A stretch of DNA of 64,000 nt from Frigoribacterium sp. Leaf8. Lineage in GTDB: Bacteria; Actinomycetota; Actinomycetes; Actinomycetales; Microbacteriaceae. The stretch covers positions 527,680 through 591,679 of the forward strand of contig NZ_LMKB01000005.1 of assembly GCF_001421165.1 (NCBI RefSeq), read 5' to 3'. Position 1 is the first letter of the stretch; each line of letters begins with the position of its first letter. The notes beneath the pieces are model-generated. The model searched no databases. It was not told the origin of the DNA and saw only the letters and a program-made list of their open reading frames with translations. The translations under genes and the position numbers were made by a program. This document shows positions 29,912-38,415 of this stretch, in pieces.

Positions 29912-31312
29912 ATGACGACTTATGACCTCATCGTGATCGGAGCCGGCGCTGTCGGCGAGAACGTGGCCGACTACGCCACCCGCAACGGGCTCAAGGTGGG
30001 GCTCGTGGAAGCCGAGCTCGTCGGGGGCGAGTGTTCGTACTGGGCCTGCATGCCGTCGAAGGCGCTGCTCCGCTCGAGCGCGGTCGTCCGTGCGGCGAAG
30101 TCGCTCGACGGGGCCAAGCAGGCCGTGACCGGTGACGTCGACGTCGCCACCGTGCTGCGTCGCCGCGACTCGTTCACCAGCAACTGGGACGACTCGGGCC
30201 AGGCCGACTGGGTCGAGGGCGCCGGCATCGACCTGATCCGCGGGCACGCCACCATCACCGGCGTCAAGGAGGTGACGGTGAACGGCGAGGTGCACCACGC
30301 GACGTACGCCGTCGCCGCGGTGACCGGTTCGTCGGCGCTCCTGCCCGACATCCCCGGCCTCGCCGAGGCGAAGCCCTGGACCAGCCGTGAGGCCACGAGC
30401 GTCGAGTCGATGCCGCAGAGCGTCGTCATCGTCGGCGGTGGCGTCGTCGCCGCCGAGATGGCCACGGCGTACCAGCAGCTCGGCTCGACCGTCACCCTGA
30501 TCGCCCGCAGTGGTCTGCTGGGTGGCCAGGAGCCCTTCGCCGGCGAACTCGTGGCCGACTCGCTGAGGGGTCTCGGCGTCGACGTGCGCCTCGGGGCCTC
30601 GCCCTCGACCGTGCTGCGCACCGAGCACGACACGGTCGAGGTCACCCTCGACGACGACTCCACGGTCGTCGCCGACGAGATCATCGTCGCGACCGGCCGT
30701 GTTCCCCGCACCTCCGACCTCGGCCTCGAGAACGTCGGGCTCACCCCGGGCGACTGGCTCGACGTCGACGACACCATGCTCGTCAAGGGCACCGACTGGC
30801 TCTACGGCGTCGGCGACGTCAACCACCGCGCCCTGCTCACCCACCAGGGCAAGTACCAGGCCCGCGCCGCCGGCGAGGTCATCGCCGCGCGCGCCTTCGG
30901 AAAGCCCGTGCACGCCGAGCCGTGGGGTGCACACGTCGCGACCGCCGACGACGCAGCAGTGCCGCAGGTCACCTTCACCGACCCCGAGGTCGCGAGCGTC
31001 GGCCTCACGGCCGACGCCGCCGGCAAGCGAGGCATCGACGTCAAGGTCGTGGACTACGACCTCGCCGCGGTCGCCGGTTCGGCGATCCACTCGGACGAGT
31101 ACGCGGGACAGGCGCGGCTGGTCGTCGACGAGTCGCGCGGGGTGATCGTCGGCGCGACCTTCGTCGGCCCGGACGTCAGCGACCTGCTGCACGCCGCCAC
31201 GATCGCCGTCGTCGGCGAGGTGCCGATCGACCGGCTGTGGCACGCCGTCCCGTCGTACCCGACGGTGAGCGAAGTCTGGCTGCGCCTGCTCGACGCCTAC
31301 GGCCGTCCGTGA
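29912..31312 (+). CDS. FAD-dependent pyridine nucleotide-disulfide oxidoreductase
   Basis: 466 residues, class I flavin disulfide reductase. FAD loop IVIGAGAVGENVA (8-20), redox-active cysteines C41 and C46 (GGECSYWACMPSKALL), NAD(P) loop IVGGGVVAAEMA, second FAD motif YGVGDV and a C-terminal HAVPSYPTVSE with the catalytic His-Glu pair. Overall close to dihydrolipoamide dehydrogenase/mercuric reductase relatives, but no lipoyl-enzyme genes are nearby, so the substrate is unknown. Its stop overlaps the GTG of the next gene. Confidence 0.88.
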   Translation: MTTYDLIVIGAGAVGENVADYATRNGLKVGLVEAELVGGECSYWACMPSKALLRSSAVVRAAKSLDGAKQAVTGDVDVATVLRRRDSFTSNWDDSGQADWVEGAGIDLIRGHATITGVKEVTVNGEVHHATYAVAAVTGSSALLPDIPGLAEAKPWTSREATSVESMPQSVVIVGGGVVAAEMATAYQQLGSTVTLIARSGLLGGQEPFAGELVADSLRGLGVDVRLGASPSTVLRTEHDTVEVTLDDDSTVVADEIIVATGRVPRTSDLGLENVGLTPGDWLDVDDTMLVKGTDWLYGVGDVNHRALLTHQGKYQARAAGEVIAARAFGKPVHAEPWGAHVATADDAAVPQVTFTDPEVASVGLTADAAGKRGIDVKVVDYDLAAVAGSAIHSDEYAGQARLVVDESRGVIVGATFVGPDVSDLLHAATIAVVGEVPIDRLWHAVPSYPTVSEVWLRLLDAYGRP

Positions 31313-31665
31313 AGAACCCTCTGCTCGACTCCCCGATCTCGAGACTCGGCTGCGCCTGGGCGACGGCCGTCGGTCTCGCGGTCGGGGTGCCGCTCAGCGT
31401 GGGGCGGGTCCGCATGGTCGGCGACCTGATCGTGTGCAGCGGCCTGCCCCGCTGGGCGTTCAAGCGGGGAGGCACCTGTGTCGGTCGGGTCTACCTGACC
31501 CGGGACAACGACGGGCCACGCGTCCTCGAACACGAGGCCGTGCACGTCCGTCAGTGGCAGAGGTACGGCATGCTGATGCCCGTACTGTACTTCCTGGCCG
31601 GCAGCGACCCGCTGTCGAACAGATTCGAGATCGAGGCCGGCCTCGAGAAGGGCGGATATCGATGA
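31309..31665 (+). CDS. Small HExxH-motif protein of unknown function
   Basis: 118 residues. One hydrophobic stretch at about 15-32; then VLEHEAVHVRQWQRYG, which carries an H75-E76-A-V-H79 zinc-type motif, and RFEIEAG where E107 or E109 could be a third ligand. This looks like a miniature metal-binding domain of metallopeptidase type, but it is too short for a known peptidase family and activity is unproven. Start and stop both overlap neighbours (GTGA and ATGA), so it is tightly coupled to the flavin reductase and the dehydrogenase. Confidence 0.7.
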   Translation: MKNPLLDSPISRLGCAWATAVGLAVGVPLSVGRVRMVGDLIVCSGLPRWAFKRGGTCVGRVYLTRDNDGPRVLEHEAVHVRQWQRYGMLMPVLYFLAGSDPLSNRFEIEAGLEKGGYR

Positions 31666-32483
31666 CCCGCACCGTGATCATCACCGGGGCGAGCAGCGGC
31701 ATCGGCCGCGAGGCCGCCCGCGAGCTCGCGAAGGGCGGCGCCGAGATCGGCGTCGTCGGACGCAACCCGGAACGCACCCAGGCGGTCGCCGACGAGGTGG
31801 GCGGGACGGCCTTCCTGGTCGACTACGACCGGCTCGACGACGTCCGGTCGTTGGCCGACCGGTTGCTGGAGCGCTATCCCCGCATCGACGCCCTCGCCAA
31901 CAACGCCGGAGGTCTCGTCAGCGAACGAGGCCTCACCGCAGACGGGTTCGAGCGCACCCTCCAGTCGAACCACCTCGCACCGTTCCTCCTGACCAGGCTC
32001 CTCCTGCCCCGCCTCGTCGAGAGCGGTGGCCGGGTCGTGTCGACGGCCAGCGCGGCCAACCTGCTCGGGCACGTCCGGCTCGACGACATCAACTGGTCGA
32101 AGCGTCGATGGGCCGGGGGTTGGCGTCAGTACGGCACGACCAAGATCGAGACCGTCCTGTTCATCCGTGAACTGGCGAAGCGCACGGGCCTCGACGCGTT
32201 CTCGTTCCACCCGGGCATCGTGATGACCGGCTTCGGCTCGGATTCACGCTCGATGCGGGTCGCGAACGTCCTGACCAACGGCAACTACGGCATCTCGGCG
32301 TCGGCCGGCGCCGTGCCGTTGATCCAGCTCGCCGGGCCCACGACGATCTCGGTCGAGAGCGGCACCTACTTCGACCAGCTGTCGCCGCACGGTCGCCTGC
32401 ACCGCCAGGCCACCGATCCCCTGCTCGCCGAGGCCCTCTGGGAGCGCACCTCCGAGCTCGTCGGTGTGCCCGCCGAGGTCTAG
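31662..32483 (+). CDS. Short-chain dehydrogenase/reductase
   Basis: 273 residues, classical SDR fold: cofactor loop TGASSGIG (residues 8-15), NNAGG near residue 82, catalytic tyrosine and lysine in YGTTK. The region DDINWSKRRWAGGWRQYG resembles retinol-dehydrogenase/WW-oxidoreductase-like SDRs. Substrate unknown. It ends a three-gene coupled operon and is followed by an 18-pair hairpin. Confidence 0.88.
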   Translation: MTRTVIITGASSGIGREAARELAKGGAEIGVVGRNPERTQAVADEVGGTAFLVDYDRLDDVRSLADRLLERYPRIDALANNAGGLVSERGLTADGFERTLQSNHLAPFLLTRLLLPRLVESGGRVVSTASAANLLGHVRLDDINWSKRRWAGGWRQYGTTKIETVLFIRELAKRTGLDAFSFHPGIVMTGFGSDSRSMRVANVLTNGNYGISASAGAVPLIQLAGPTTISVESGTYFDQLSPHGRLHRQATDPLLAEALWERTSELVGVPAEV

Positions 32484-32500
32484 GCGCGACCACGATACGA

Positions 32501-32541
32501 GACGAAGGAGGCGCGACCGACGTGGTCGCGCCTCCTTCGTC
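32501..32541. terminator. Perfect 18-bp hairpin between convergent genes
   Basis: GACGAAGGAGGCGCGACC (32501-32518) pairs fully with GGTCGCGCCTCCTTCGTC (32524-32541) around the loop GACGT. It sits 17 bases after the dehydrogenase and 15 before the end of the minus-strand siderophore-interacting gene, so it can stop transcripts from both sides. Each arm contains GGAGGCGCG, nine bases of the recurring decamer. Confidence 0.85.
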
Positions 32542-32556
32542 GTCGAGGGCCTCGCC

Positions 32557-33513
32557 TCAGGACTCGGACTTGCCGACCCGCCAGTAGCCCATGAAGGCGA
32601 CCTGGCGCCGGTCGATGCCGACCTCGCTGACGAGGAAGCGTCGGAGCGTCTTGATCGCCCCCGCCTCGCCGGCGAACCAGGCGTACAGGTCGGAGCTGAC
32701 GGCGGTGCCGCGCGGATCGTCGCCCTGCGGGACGTCCCAGAGGATGTCGTGCTCGATGTCGACCTCGCTCACCTCGACGCCGTGGTGCCAGGCGGTCACG
32801 TAGCGGGCGGTCCAGCGGCGGACGGCGACCACCAGGGCCTCGCCGTGACCGGACGTGGCGTCACGCCTCGGCAGCCAGTGGACGTCGACCCCGGGAGGCG
32901 CGACGAGGTCGAGCTCGTCGGCCGCGGTCGGGATCTCGATGAAGACGCACCCCCGGGCGTCGACCGGCAGGGCCTCGACGATGGAGCAGATGGCCGGGGC
33001 CGCCGTCTCGTCGCCGGCCAGCAGCACGGTGCGCGCGTCACCCGGTGACCACTCGACGCCGCTGCCGGTGACGCCGCTCGTCGCGTCCGGCCCGATCAGC
33101 ATGAGTTCGTCACCGACGCGCGCGCGCCCGGCCCAGGCCGAGGCGGGGCCGGTGTCGCCGTGGCAGACGAAGTCGACGTCGACCTCGCGCCGCTCGGGGC
33201 GGGCGGCCCGGGCCGTGTAGGTGCGGAAGGCGTTCTGCTGCTCGGGCGGCAGGGCGCGCCACGAGGCGTACCAGTCGTCGGTCGGGAACGTGTCGTAGCC
33301 GGTGGCCTCGAGGGGCAGGACGACCTTGATGCGCTGGTCGAGGCCGTCGACGCCGAAGTCGCCCAGGTCGTCACCGGTGAACGTGATGCGCACGAACGAC
33401 GGAGCGAGCCGACGCACGGCCGCGACCCGGACGCGGTAGGGGCGGTGGGCCGGCTTCGCCGGTCGTTCGACGGTGGCGGCGGACGTGGACGTGCCCGGGG
33501 ACGTGATCGTCAT
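32557..33513 (-). CDS. Siderophore-interacting protein (FAD-type ferric-siderophore reductase)
   Basis: 318 residues with the full ViuB/SIP architecture: FAD-binding barrel (about 25-145, with FRTYTARAARPER), NAD(P)-type SIP domain (about 150-315) ending LRRFLVSEVGIDRRQVAFMG then YWRVGKSES. These proteins reduce ferric iron in imported siderophores inside the cell to release it. It follows the SIP-domain-only gene by 12 bases and both lie downstream of an iron box, as expected for iron-repressed genes. Confidence 0.92.
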   Translation of the reverse strand: MTITSPGTSTSAATVERPAKPAHRPYRVRVAAVRRLAPSFVRITFTGDDLGDFGVDGLDQRIKVVLPLEATGYDTFPTDDWYASWRALPPEQQNAFRTYTARAARPERREVDVDFVCHGDTGPASAWAGRARVGDELMLIGPDATSGVTGSGVEWSPGDARTVLLAGDETAAPAICSIVEALPVDARGCVFIEIPTAADELDLVAPPGVDVHWLPRRDATSGHGEALVVAVRRWTARYVTAWHHGVEVSEVDIEHDILWDVPQGDDPRGTAVSSDLYAWFAGEAGAIKTLRRFLVSEVGIDRRQVAFMGYWRVGKSES

Positions 33514-33525
33514 CGAGGGAGCCGG

Positions 33526-33954
33526 TCAGGCCGCGGCGGGGGTGCCGACGTGGAAGAGCTGGTGCAGGTCGTGCCGCAGGTCGTAGGCGAACGAGGGCGG
33601 GCCGCCGATCCAGACGACGTGGTCACCCGTCGCGACGGTCTCGGGTTCGACGTACATCTCGCCGAGCCACGCACGGACCGCCCGCTCGAGGGCCTGGCCG
33701 GGGGCGCAGGCGGTGCCGGTGCCGGGCACGCCCGAGCGGCGGTCCCGCGCGAGCCAGGTGACCGTGACGCGACCCGGCGAGGCGAGCGGCACGACGTCGG
33801 CAGCGCTCTCGACCTCGACGAACACCTGGCCCCTCGCGCAGATCGGCAGGACCGAGAGCATCTCTCGCAGGACGGGGATCGAGGTCGCGTCGGCGGCGAA
33901 CAGGACGCGCAAGGCGTCGTGCGGCAGGGGCGGGTTCTGGTCTACGAAGAGCAT
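33526..33954 (-). CDS. SIP-domain-only protein (short siderophore-interacting relative)
   Basis: 142 residues aligning with only the C-terminal SIP half of its downstream neighbour: ADATSIPVLREMLSVLP corresponds to GDETAAPAICSIVEALP there. The FAD-binding barrel is absent, so it either acts with a partner or binds a nucleotide or siderophore only. The ATG at 33954 is preceded by GAAGGGG; the frame stays open further upstream across the iron box, which makes a longer start unlikely. First gene of an iron-box-controlled pair. Confidence 0.75.
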   Translation of the reverse strand: MLFVDQNPPLPHDALRVLFAADATSIPVLREMLSVLPICARGQVFVEVESAADVVPLASPGRVTVTWLARDRRSGVPGTGTACAPGQALERAVRAWLGEMYVEPETVATGDHVVWIGGPPSFAYDLRHDLHQLFHVGTPAAA

Positions 33955-33966
33955 GACCCCTTCAAT

Positions 33967-33985
33967 ATAGGTAAGGCTTGCCTCA
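33967..33985. promoter_or_regulatory. DtxR/IdeR-type iron box
   Basis: ATAGGTAAGGCTTGCCTCA matches the actinobacterial iron-box consensus TTAGGTTAGGCTAACCTAA at about 14 of 19 positions. It lies 13 bases ahead of the SIP-domain gene and about 20 bases ahead of a TTGACA element facing the ABC importer, so iron-loaded DtxR/IdeR could repress in both directions. Confidence 0.75.
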
Positions 33986-34006
33986 TCCGCCACACGGGTC
34001 TCTCGA

Positions 34007-34036
34007 TTGACAGCGACCTCGCTGCCGTGATGGTAA
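34007..34036 (+). promoter_or_regulatory. Candidate promoter for the Opp/Dpp-type ABC operon
   Basis: A perfect -35 hexamer TTGACA at 34007-34012 is followed after 18 bases by TGGTAA, a poor -10. It lies about 200 bases upstream of the lipoprotein start and right beside the iron box. The rest of the 285-base gap shows nothing further to me; a longer N-terminus of the next gene from an upstream GTG is possible. Confidence 0.4.
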
Positions 34037-34239
34037 GTTCTGACGGGTTCGGGAGTCCGTCAGCGACGCCCGGCGCAAGGGGCCGTGCCGTGTCCGACAG
34101 CAACACGGTGACGGATCGCGTGGACCGGTTCAGCAGCGACCGGGACTCCCCCGCCGAACGACCGAGGGGCTCTCCCGCGCCCCCGGTCCCCCGTCGCCGT
34201 GGACGATCCGCCACGGCCATCCCCGGAAGGCCCCACCAG

Positions 34240-35739
34240 GTGCGCACCCTCCCCCTCTCCGCCGCCGTCGCCGCGCTGTTGCTGCTCGCGACGGGTTGCT
34301 CGTCCGCCTCGTCCCCCGACGGGTCGGGCACCCCCGACCCCGACGCGACCGTCACCGTCGGCCTCGTGCTCGAGCCGAGCGACCTCGACATCCGCACCAC
34401 GGCCGGCATCGCGCTCGACCAGGTGCTGATCGACAACGTCTACCAGGGCCTCGTCGGCCGCACGCAGGACAACGAGATCCGCGACGTGTTGGCCGCGAGC
34501 CACACGGTCAGCGACGACGGCCTGACCTACACGTTCACGCTGCACGACGGCGTGACCTTCCACGACGGGGCCGCGATGACGGCCGACGACGTCGTCTGGT
34601 CGCTGTCCCAGGTCAAGGACGACGCCTCGCTCGCGAGCCATTCCGACCTCGCCGCGGTCTCGACCATCACGGCGCCCGCCGCCGACACCGTCGTGCTGAC
34701 GCTCTCGCGACCCGACTCGTCCCTGCTGTTCGACCTCACCGGTCGCGCGGGCCTCGTGCTCCAGCAGTCCGCGACGAACGACCTCTCGACGACGGCGAAC
34801 GGCACCGGCCCCTTCGAGCTGACGAGCTGGCGACAGGGCGACAACCTGCAGCTCGGGCGCTTCGACGACTACTGGGGCACCCCGGCGAAGGTCGCGGGCG
34901 TGACCTTCCGCTACGTGACCGACCCGTCCGCGGCGATCAACGCCTCGATCTCGGGTGACGTCGACGTGCAGACCGCGGTCGACGCGACCCTGTCGACCCA
35001 GCTCGACGGCGTGGACGGCATCACCCTCGAGAAGGGCAAGACGACCGACAAGTACACCCTCGCGTTCAACAACGCCGTCGCCCCCTTCACCGACGCCAAG
35101 GTCCGCAAGGCCCTGCGCCTCGCGATCGACAACGATGCCCTGATCGCCGCCGTCGGCGGGTCGGCGGTGGACCAGGGGGGCCCGATCCCCGAGCTCGACC
35201 CCGGCTACGAGGACCTCACGAGCGTCGACTCCTACGACCCCGACGAGGCGAAGGGCCTGCTGGCCGAGGCCGGTCACGACGGTGACCTCTCGCTCACCCT
35301 CGAGTACCCCAACGTCTACCCGGCCGCCATCGGCGACGTGCTGACCACGCAACTCAAGGCGGTCGGCGTCACGTTGACGGTGCAGCAGGTCGACTTCAGC
35401 ACCTGGCTCGACGACGTCTACGTGAACAAGGACTTCGAGCTCAGCATGGTCAACCACGCCGAGACGCACGACTTCGCGAACTGGGCGAACCCGGACTACT
35501 ACTGGGGCTACGACAGCGCCCCCGTGCAACAGCTCTACGCCGAGTCGATCGCGGCGACCGACCCGGAGGTGGCCGACGAGAAGCTCGCCGAGGCGGCGAC
35601 GATCGTCTCGGACGACGCACCGGCCGAATGGCTCTACACGGCCACGACGCTGACGGCGATCCACGACGGCGTCACCGGCTTCCCGACGAGCTCGACCACG
35701 ACCCGCCTCGACCTGGCTGACCTGGCCACGACGGAGTGA
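34240..35739 (+). CDS. ABC importer substrate-binding lipoprotein (SBP_bac_5 family)
   Basis: 499 residues. Signal peptide RTLPLSAAVAALLLLATGC with the lipobox LATGC near residue 20; then a family 5 binding fold (peptides, nickel, opines, metallophores): LEPSDLDIRTT, YTFTLHDGVTFHDGAAMTAD, KYTLAFNN, VRKALRLAID. GGAAGG nine bases before the GTG supports this start. First gene of a five-gene operon, all overlapping by GTGA. The iron box upstream suggests a metal-chelate ligand rather than a peptide. Confidence 0.9.
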   Translation: MRTLPLSAAVAALLLLATGCSSASSPDGSGTPDPDATVTVGLVLEPSDLDIRTTAGIALDQVLIDNVYQGLVGRTQDNEIRDVLAASHTVSDDGLTYTFTLHDGVTFHDGAAMTADDVVWSLSQVKDDASLASHSDLAAVSTITAPAADTVVLTLSRPDSSLLFDLTGRAGLVLQQSATNDLSTTANGTGPFELTSWRQGDNLQLGRFDDYWGTPAKVAGVTFRYVTDPSAAINASISGDVDVQTAVDATLSTQLDGVDGITLEKGKTTDKYTLAFNNAVAPFTDAKVRKALRLAIDNDALIAAVGGSAVDQGGPIPELDPGYEDLTSVDSYDPDEAKGLLAEAGHDGDLSLTLEYPNVYPAAIGDVLTTQLKAVGVTLTVQQVDFSTWLDDVYVNKDFELSMVNHAETHDFANWANPDYYWGYDSAPVQQLYAESIAATDPEVADEKLAEAATIVSDDAPAEWLYTATTLTAIHDGVTGFPTSSTTTRLDLADLATTE

Positions 35740-36689
35740 CCCGCTTCGTCGTCGGCCGCCTGCTCCTCTTCGTCGGGGGGCTAGCCGTCGCCAGCGTGCT
35801 GATCTTCGCGACGCTGCGGTTGCTGCCGGGCGACGTCGCCCAGGCGATCGCCGGCACGACCGGCTCACCCGAGCAGGTCGCCGCCCTCCGTCAGCAGCTC
35901 GGCCTCGATCGTCCCGTCGTCGTGCAGTACCTCGACTGGGCCGGCGGGCTGCTGAGGCTCGACCTGGGCGAATCGCTCGTCACGGGGACGCCGGTGGTCG
36001 ACGAGGTGCTCGACAAGCTGGCCGTCACCCTGCCGCTCGCGGGGCTGTCCCTGGTCTTCGGATTGCTGATCGGCATCCCGCTCGGCGTGACGAGCGCGCT
36101 CCGCCGTGGCCGCGCCTCCGGGGTCGTCCTCGGCACCGGGGCCCAGCTGCTCGCTGCCGTGCCGGTCGTCTGGGCGGGCATGCTGCTGATCGCCGTCTTC
36201 GCCGTGACGCTGCGGTTGCTGCCGACGCAGGGGTTCCCGGCCGACGGCTGGAGCGAGCCCGGGCGGGCCTTGCGCTCGCTCGTGCTGCCGGCCCTCACCA
36301 TCGGCATCGTCGAGGGGGCCGTGTTGTTGCGCTTCACCCGGTCGGCGGCGCTCGGGGCCCTGGACCAGGACTACGTGCGGACGGCCGCCGCCAACGGCAT
36401 GACCCGGTCGCGCGCCCTCGTGCGACACGGGCTGCCCAACGTGATGCTCAGCATCGTGTCGATCCTCGGCCTGCAGGTGGCGGGCCTCATCGTGTCGGCC
36501 GTCGTCGTCGAGCAGCTGTTCACGCTGCCCGGGCTCGGCCGCATGCTGGTGACCGACGTCGGCCGCCGCGACCTGACCAAGGTGCAGGGTGAACTGATGA
36601 CGCTGACCACGCTCGTGCTGTTCATCGGCCTCATGATCGACGTCGTGCACCGGCGGCTCGACCCGCGCCTCCGCGAGGGCGACCGATGA
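35736..36689 (+). CDS. ABC importer permease, DppB type
   Basis: 317 residues with six membrane helices: VVGRLLLFVGGLAVASVLIF at the start and the permease EAA loop RTAAANGMTRSRALVRHGLPN near residue 215, which docks on the ATPase. The N-terminal outer loop GSPEQVAALRQQLGLDRP is the DppB hallmark. GTG start overlapping the preceding stop. Forms the membrane pore together with the next protein. Confidence 0.92.
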   Translation: MTRFVVGRLLLFVGGLAVASVLIFATLRLLPGDVAQAIAGTTGSPEQVAALRQQLGLDRPVVVQYLDWAGGLLRLDLGESLVTGTPVVDEVLDKLAVTLPLAGLSLVFGLLIGIPLGVTSALRRGRASGVVLGTGAQLLAAVPVVWAGMLLIAVFAVTLRLLPTQGFPADGWSEPGRALRSLVLPALTIGIVEGAVLLRFTRSAALGALDQDYVRTAAANGMTRSRALVRHGLPNVMLSIVSILGLQVAGLIVSAVVVEQLFTLPGLGRMLVTDVGRRDLTKVQGELMTLTTLVLFIGLMIDVVHRRLDPRLREGDR

Positions 36690-37639
36690 GGCGCGGCGCG
36701 TTCGTCCGCGAGCTGCTGCGTCGACCGCAGGGCGCGTTCGGCGCCGGCTGGCTGACCCTGATCGTCCTGTCCGCCCTGGTCAGCCGGTTCTGGACCCCGC
36801 TCGACCCCTTCGACACCGACCCCTACTCGGCCTGGCTGACGCCCTCGCTCGGTCACCCCTTCGGCACCGACTCGATCGGCCGCGACATCTTCAGCTACGT
36901 CGTCGCGGCGACCGGAACGACGGTCGTGGTCGCCGTCGCCTCGGGCGTGGTCGCCACCGTGGTGGGGGTGGGGCTGGCCGCCCTCGGCTCGTTGACGTCC
37001 CGCTGGGTGCGCGAGTCGGTCGCCGTGCTGATCGACGTGCTCGTGGCGTTCCCGACGCTCCTGATCGCCATGGCCCTCGCGGCGGCGTTCGGCGGGTCCC
37101 TCACCGTCGTGGTCGTCGCCGTGGGGATCGGCTACGGCGTGACGATCGCCCGGGTCAGCCGGTCCGAGATCCGTCAGGTGGCGCGGACCGACTACGTGCT
37201 CGCCGCCCGGGCGAACGGGCTCGGCACCGGGGCCGTGCTGCGTCGCCACGTGCTGCCGAACATCGCGCCCGTCTTCGTCGTCCAGCTCTCGCTGTCGATG
37301 GCCACGAGCGTGCTCGCCGAGGCCGGACTGTCGTTCCTCGGCTACGGCGCCCCGGCCGACACCGCCTCGTGGGGGCGTCTGCTGAGCGACCTGCAGAAGT
37401 TCATCGGCGTGCACCCGGGGTCGGTCGTCTGGCCCGGGCTCGCCATCACGCTGACCGTCCTGGCGCTCAACCTGCTGGGCGACGCCGTGCGCGACGCCTC
37501 CGATCCCCGGTTGCGGTCCCGGCGGACGGGACGTGGCACCCCGGGCTCCCCCACGACGCCGGTTCCGTCCACCACTCGCCCGCGAGCCACCGCCCCGGGC
37601 GCCGCAGGCACCCCGACCACCCCGGGGGTCGTCTCGTGA
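36686..37639 (+). CDS. ABC importer permease, DppC type
   Basis: 317 residues; the first helix (FGAGWLTLIVLSALVSRF), the DppC-typical HPFGTDSIGRDIFS and the EAA loop AARANGLGTGAVLRRHVLPN are all present. The last 40 residues form an unusual Thr/Pro/Arg-rich tail after DPRLRS. Coupled to both neighbours. A decamer copy sits across the preceding gene end (36663-36672). Confidence 0.92.
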   Translation: MRRGAFVRELLRRPQGAFGAGWLTLIVLSALVSRFWTPLDPFDTDPYSAWLTPSLGHPFGTDSIGRDIFSYVVAATGTTVVVAVASGVVATVVGVGLAALGSLTSRWVRESVAVLIDVLVAFPTLLIAMALAAAFGGSLTVVVVAVGIGYGVTIARVSRSEIRQVARTDYVLAARANGLGTGAVLRRHVLPNIAPVFVVQLSLSMATSVLAEAGLSFLGYGAPADTASWGRLLSDLQKFIGVHPGSVVWPGLAITLTVLALNLLGDAVRDASDPRLRSRRTGRGTPGSPTTPVPSTTRPRATAPGAAGTPTTPGVVS

Positions 37640-38415
37640 GCCTGGTGATCGACGACCTCACGGTGACCGTCGGCGGCCGCCGGGTCGTCGACGGCCTCTC
37701 GCTCGACGTGCCCGACGGTGCGCGGGTCGGACTGATCGGCGAGTCCGGTTCGGGCAAGTCGATGACGACGCTGGCCGTGCTCGGCCTCCTGCCCGACGGC
37801 GCCCGCGCGACGGGCAGCATCCGGCTCGACGGACGCGAACTGCTCGGGGCGTCCGAGCGCGACCTCGCCGGCCTGCGCGGCCGCGTCGTCGGCACGGTCT
37901 TCCAGGACCCCCGCACGGCCCTCGACCCCGTCGTGACCGTCGGGCGACAGATCGCCGAGCCCCTCCGCCTGCACGGCCGCGTCGGTCGCCGGGACGCCCG
38001 CTCGCGAGCGGTGGCCGCGGCCGCCGAGGTCGGCCTGCCCGACCCCGAGACCGTCGTGGACCTCTACCCGCACCAGCTCTCGGGCGGTCAGCGGCAGCGC
38101 GTCGGCATCGCCATGGCGCTGATCAACCGGCCGGCGCTCGTCCTCGCCGACGAGCCGACCACCGCGCTGGACGTCACGACGCAGGCCGAGGTGCTCGCGC
38201 TCTTCCAGCGCCTGGTCGACGAGCAGCGGACGTCGCTGCTCTTCGTCACGCACGACCTCGCCGTGCTCTCGCGCATCACCGACCACGCGGCGGTGCTGTC
38301 GCACGGGCGCGTCGTCGAGCGGGGCCCCGTCGAGCAGCTGCTGCACCGCCCCGAGCACGAGGTCACCCGCGGGCTCGTCGAGGCCACGAGAGCGACGACC
38401 TGGAGGGCCTCGTGA
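37636..38415 (+). CDS. ABC importer ATPase, DppD type
   Basis: 259 residues. Walker A GESGSGKS (near 36-43), Q-loop TVFQDPRTALDPV, signature LSGGQRQR, Walker B VLADEPTTALD and the switch histidine in FVTHDLAVLS. Shorter than typical DppD because the C-terminal oligopeptide extension with the cysteine cluster is missing. GTG start coupled to the permease gene. Confidence 0.92.
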   Translation: MSLVIDDLTVTVGGRRVVDGLSLDVPDGARVGLIGESGSGKSMTTLAVLGLLPDGARATGSIRLDGRELLGASERDLAGLRGRVVGTVFQDPRTALDPVVTVGRQIAEPLRLHGRVGRRDARSRAVAAAAEVGLPDPETVVDLYPHQLSGGQRQRVGIAMALINRPALVLADEPTTALDVTTQAEVLALFQRLVDEQRTSLLFVTHDLAVLSRITDHAAVLSHGRVVERGPVEQLLHRPEHEVTRGLVEATRATTWRAS

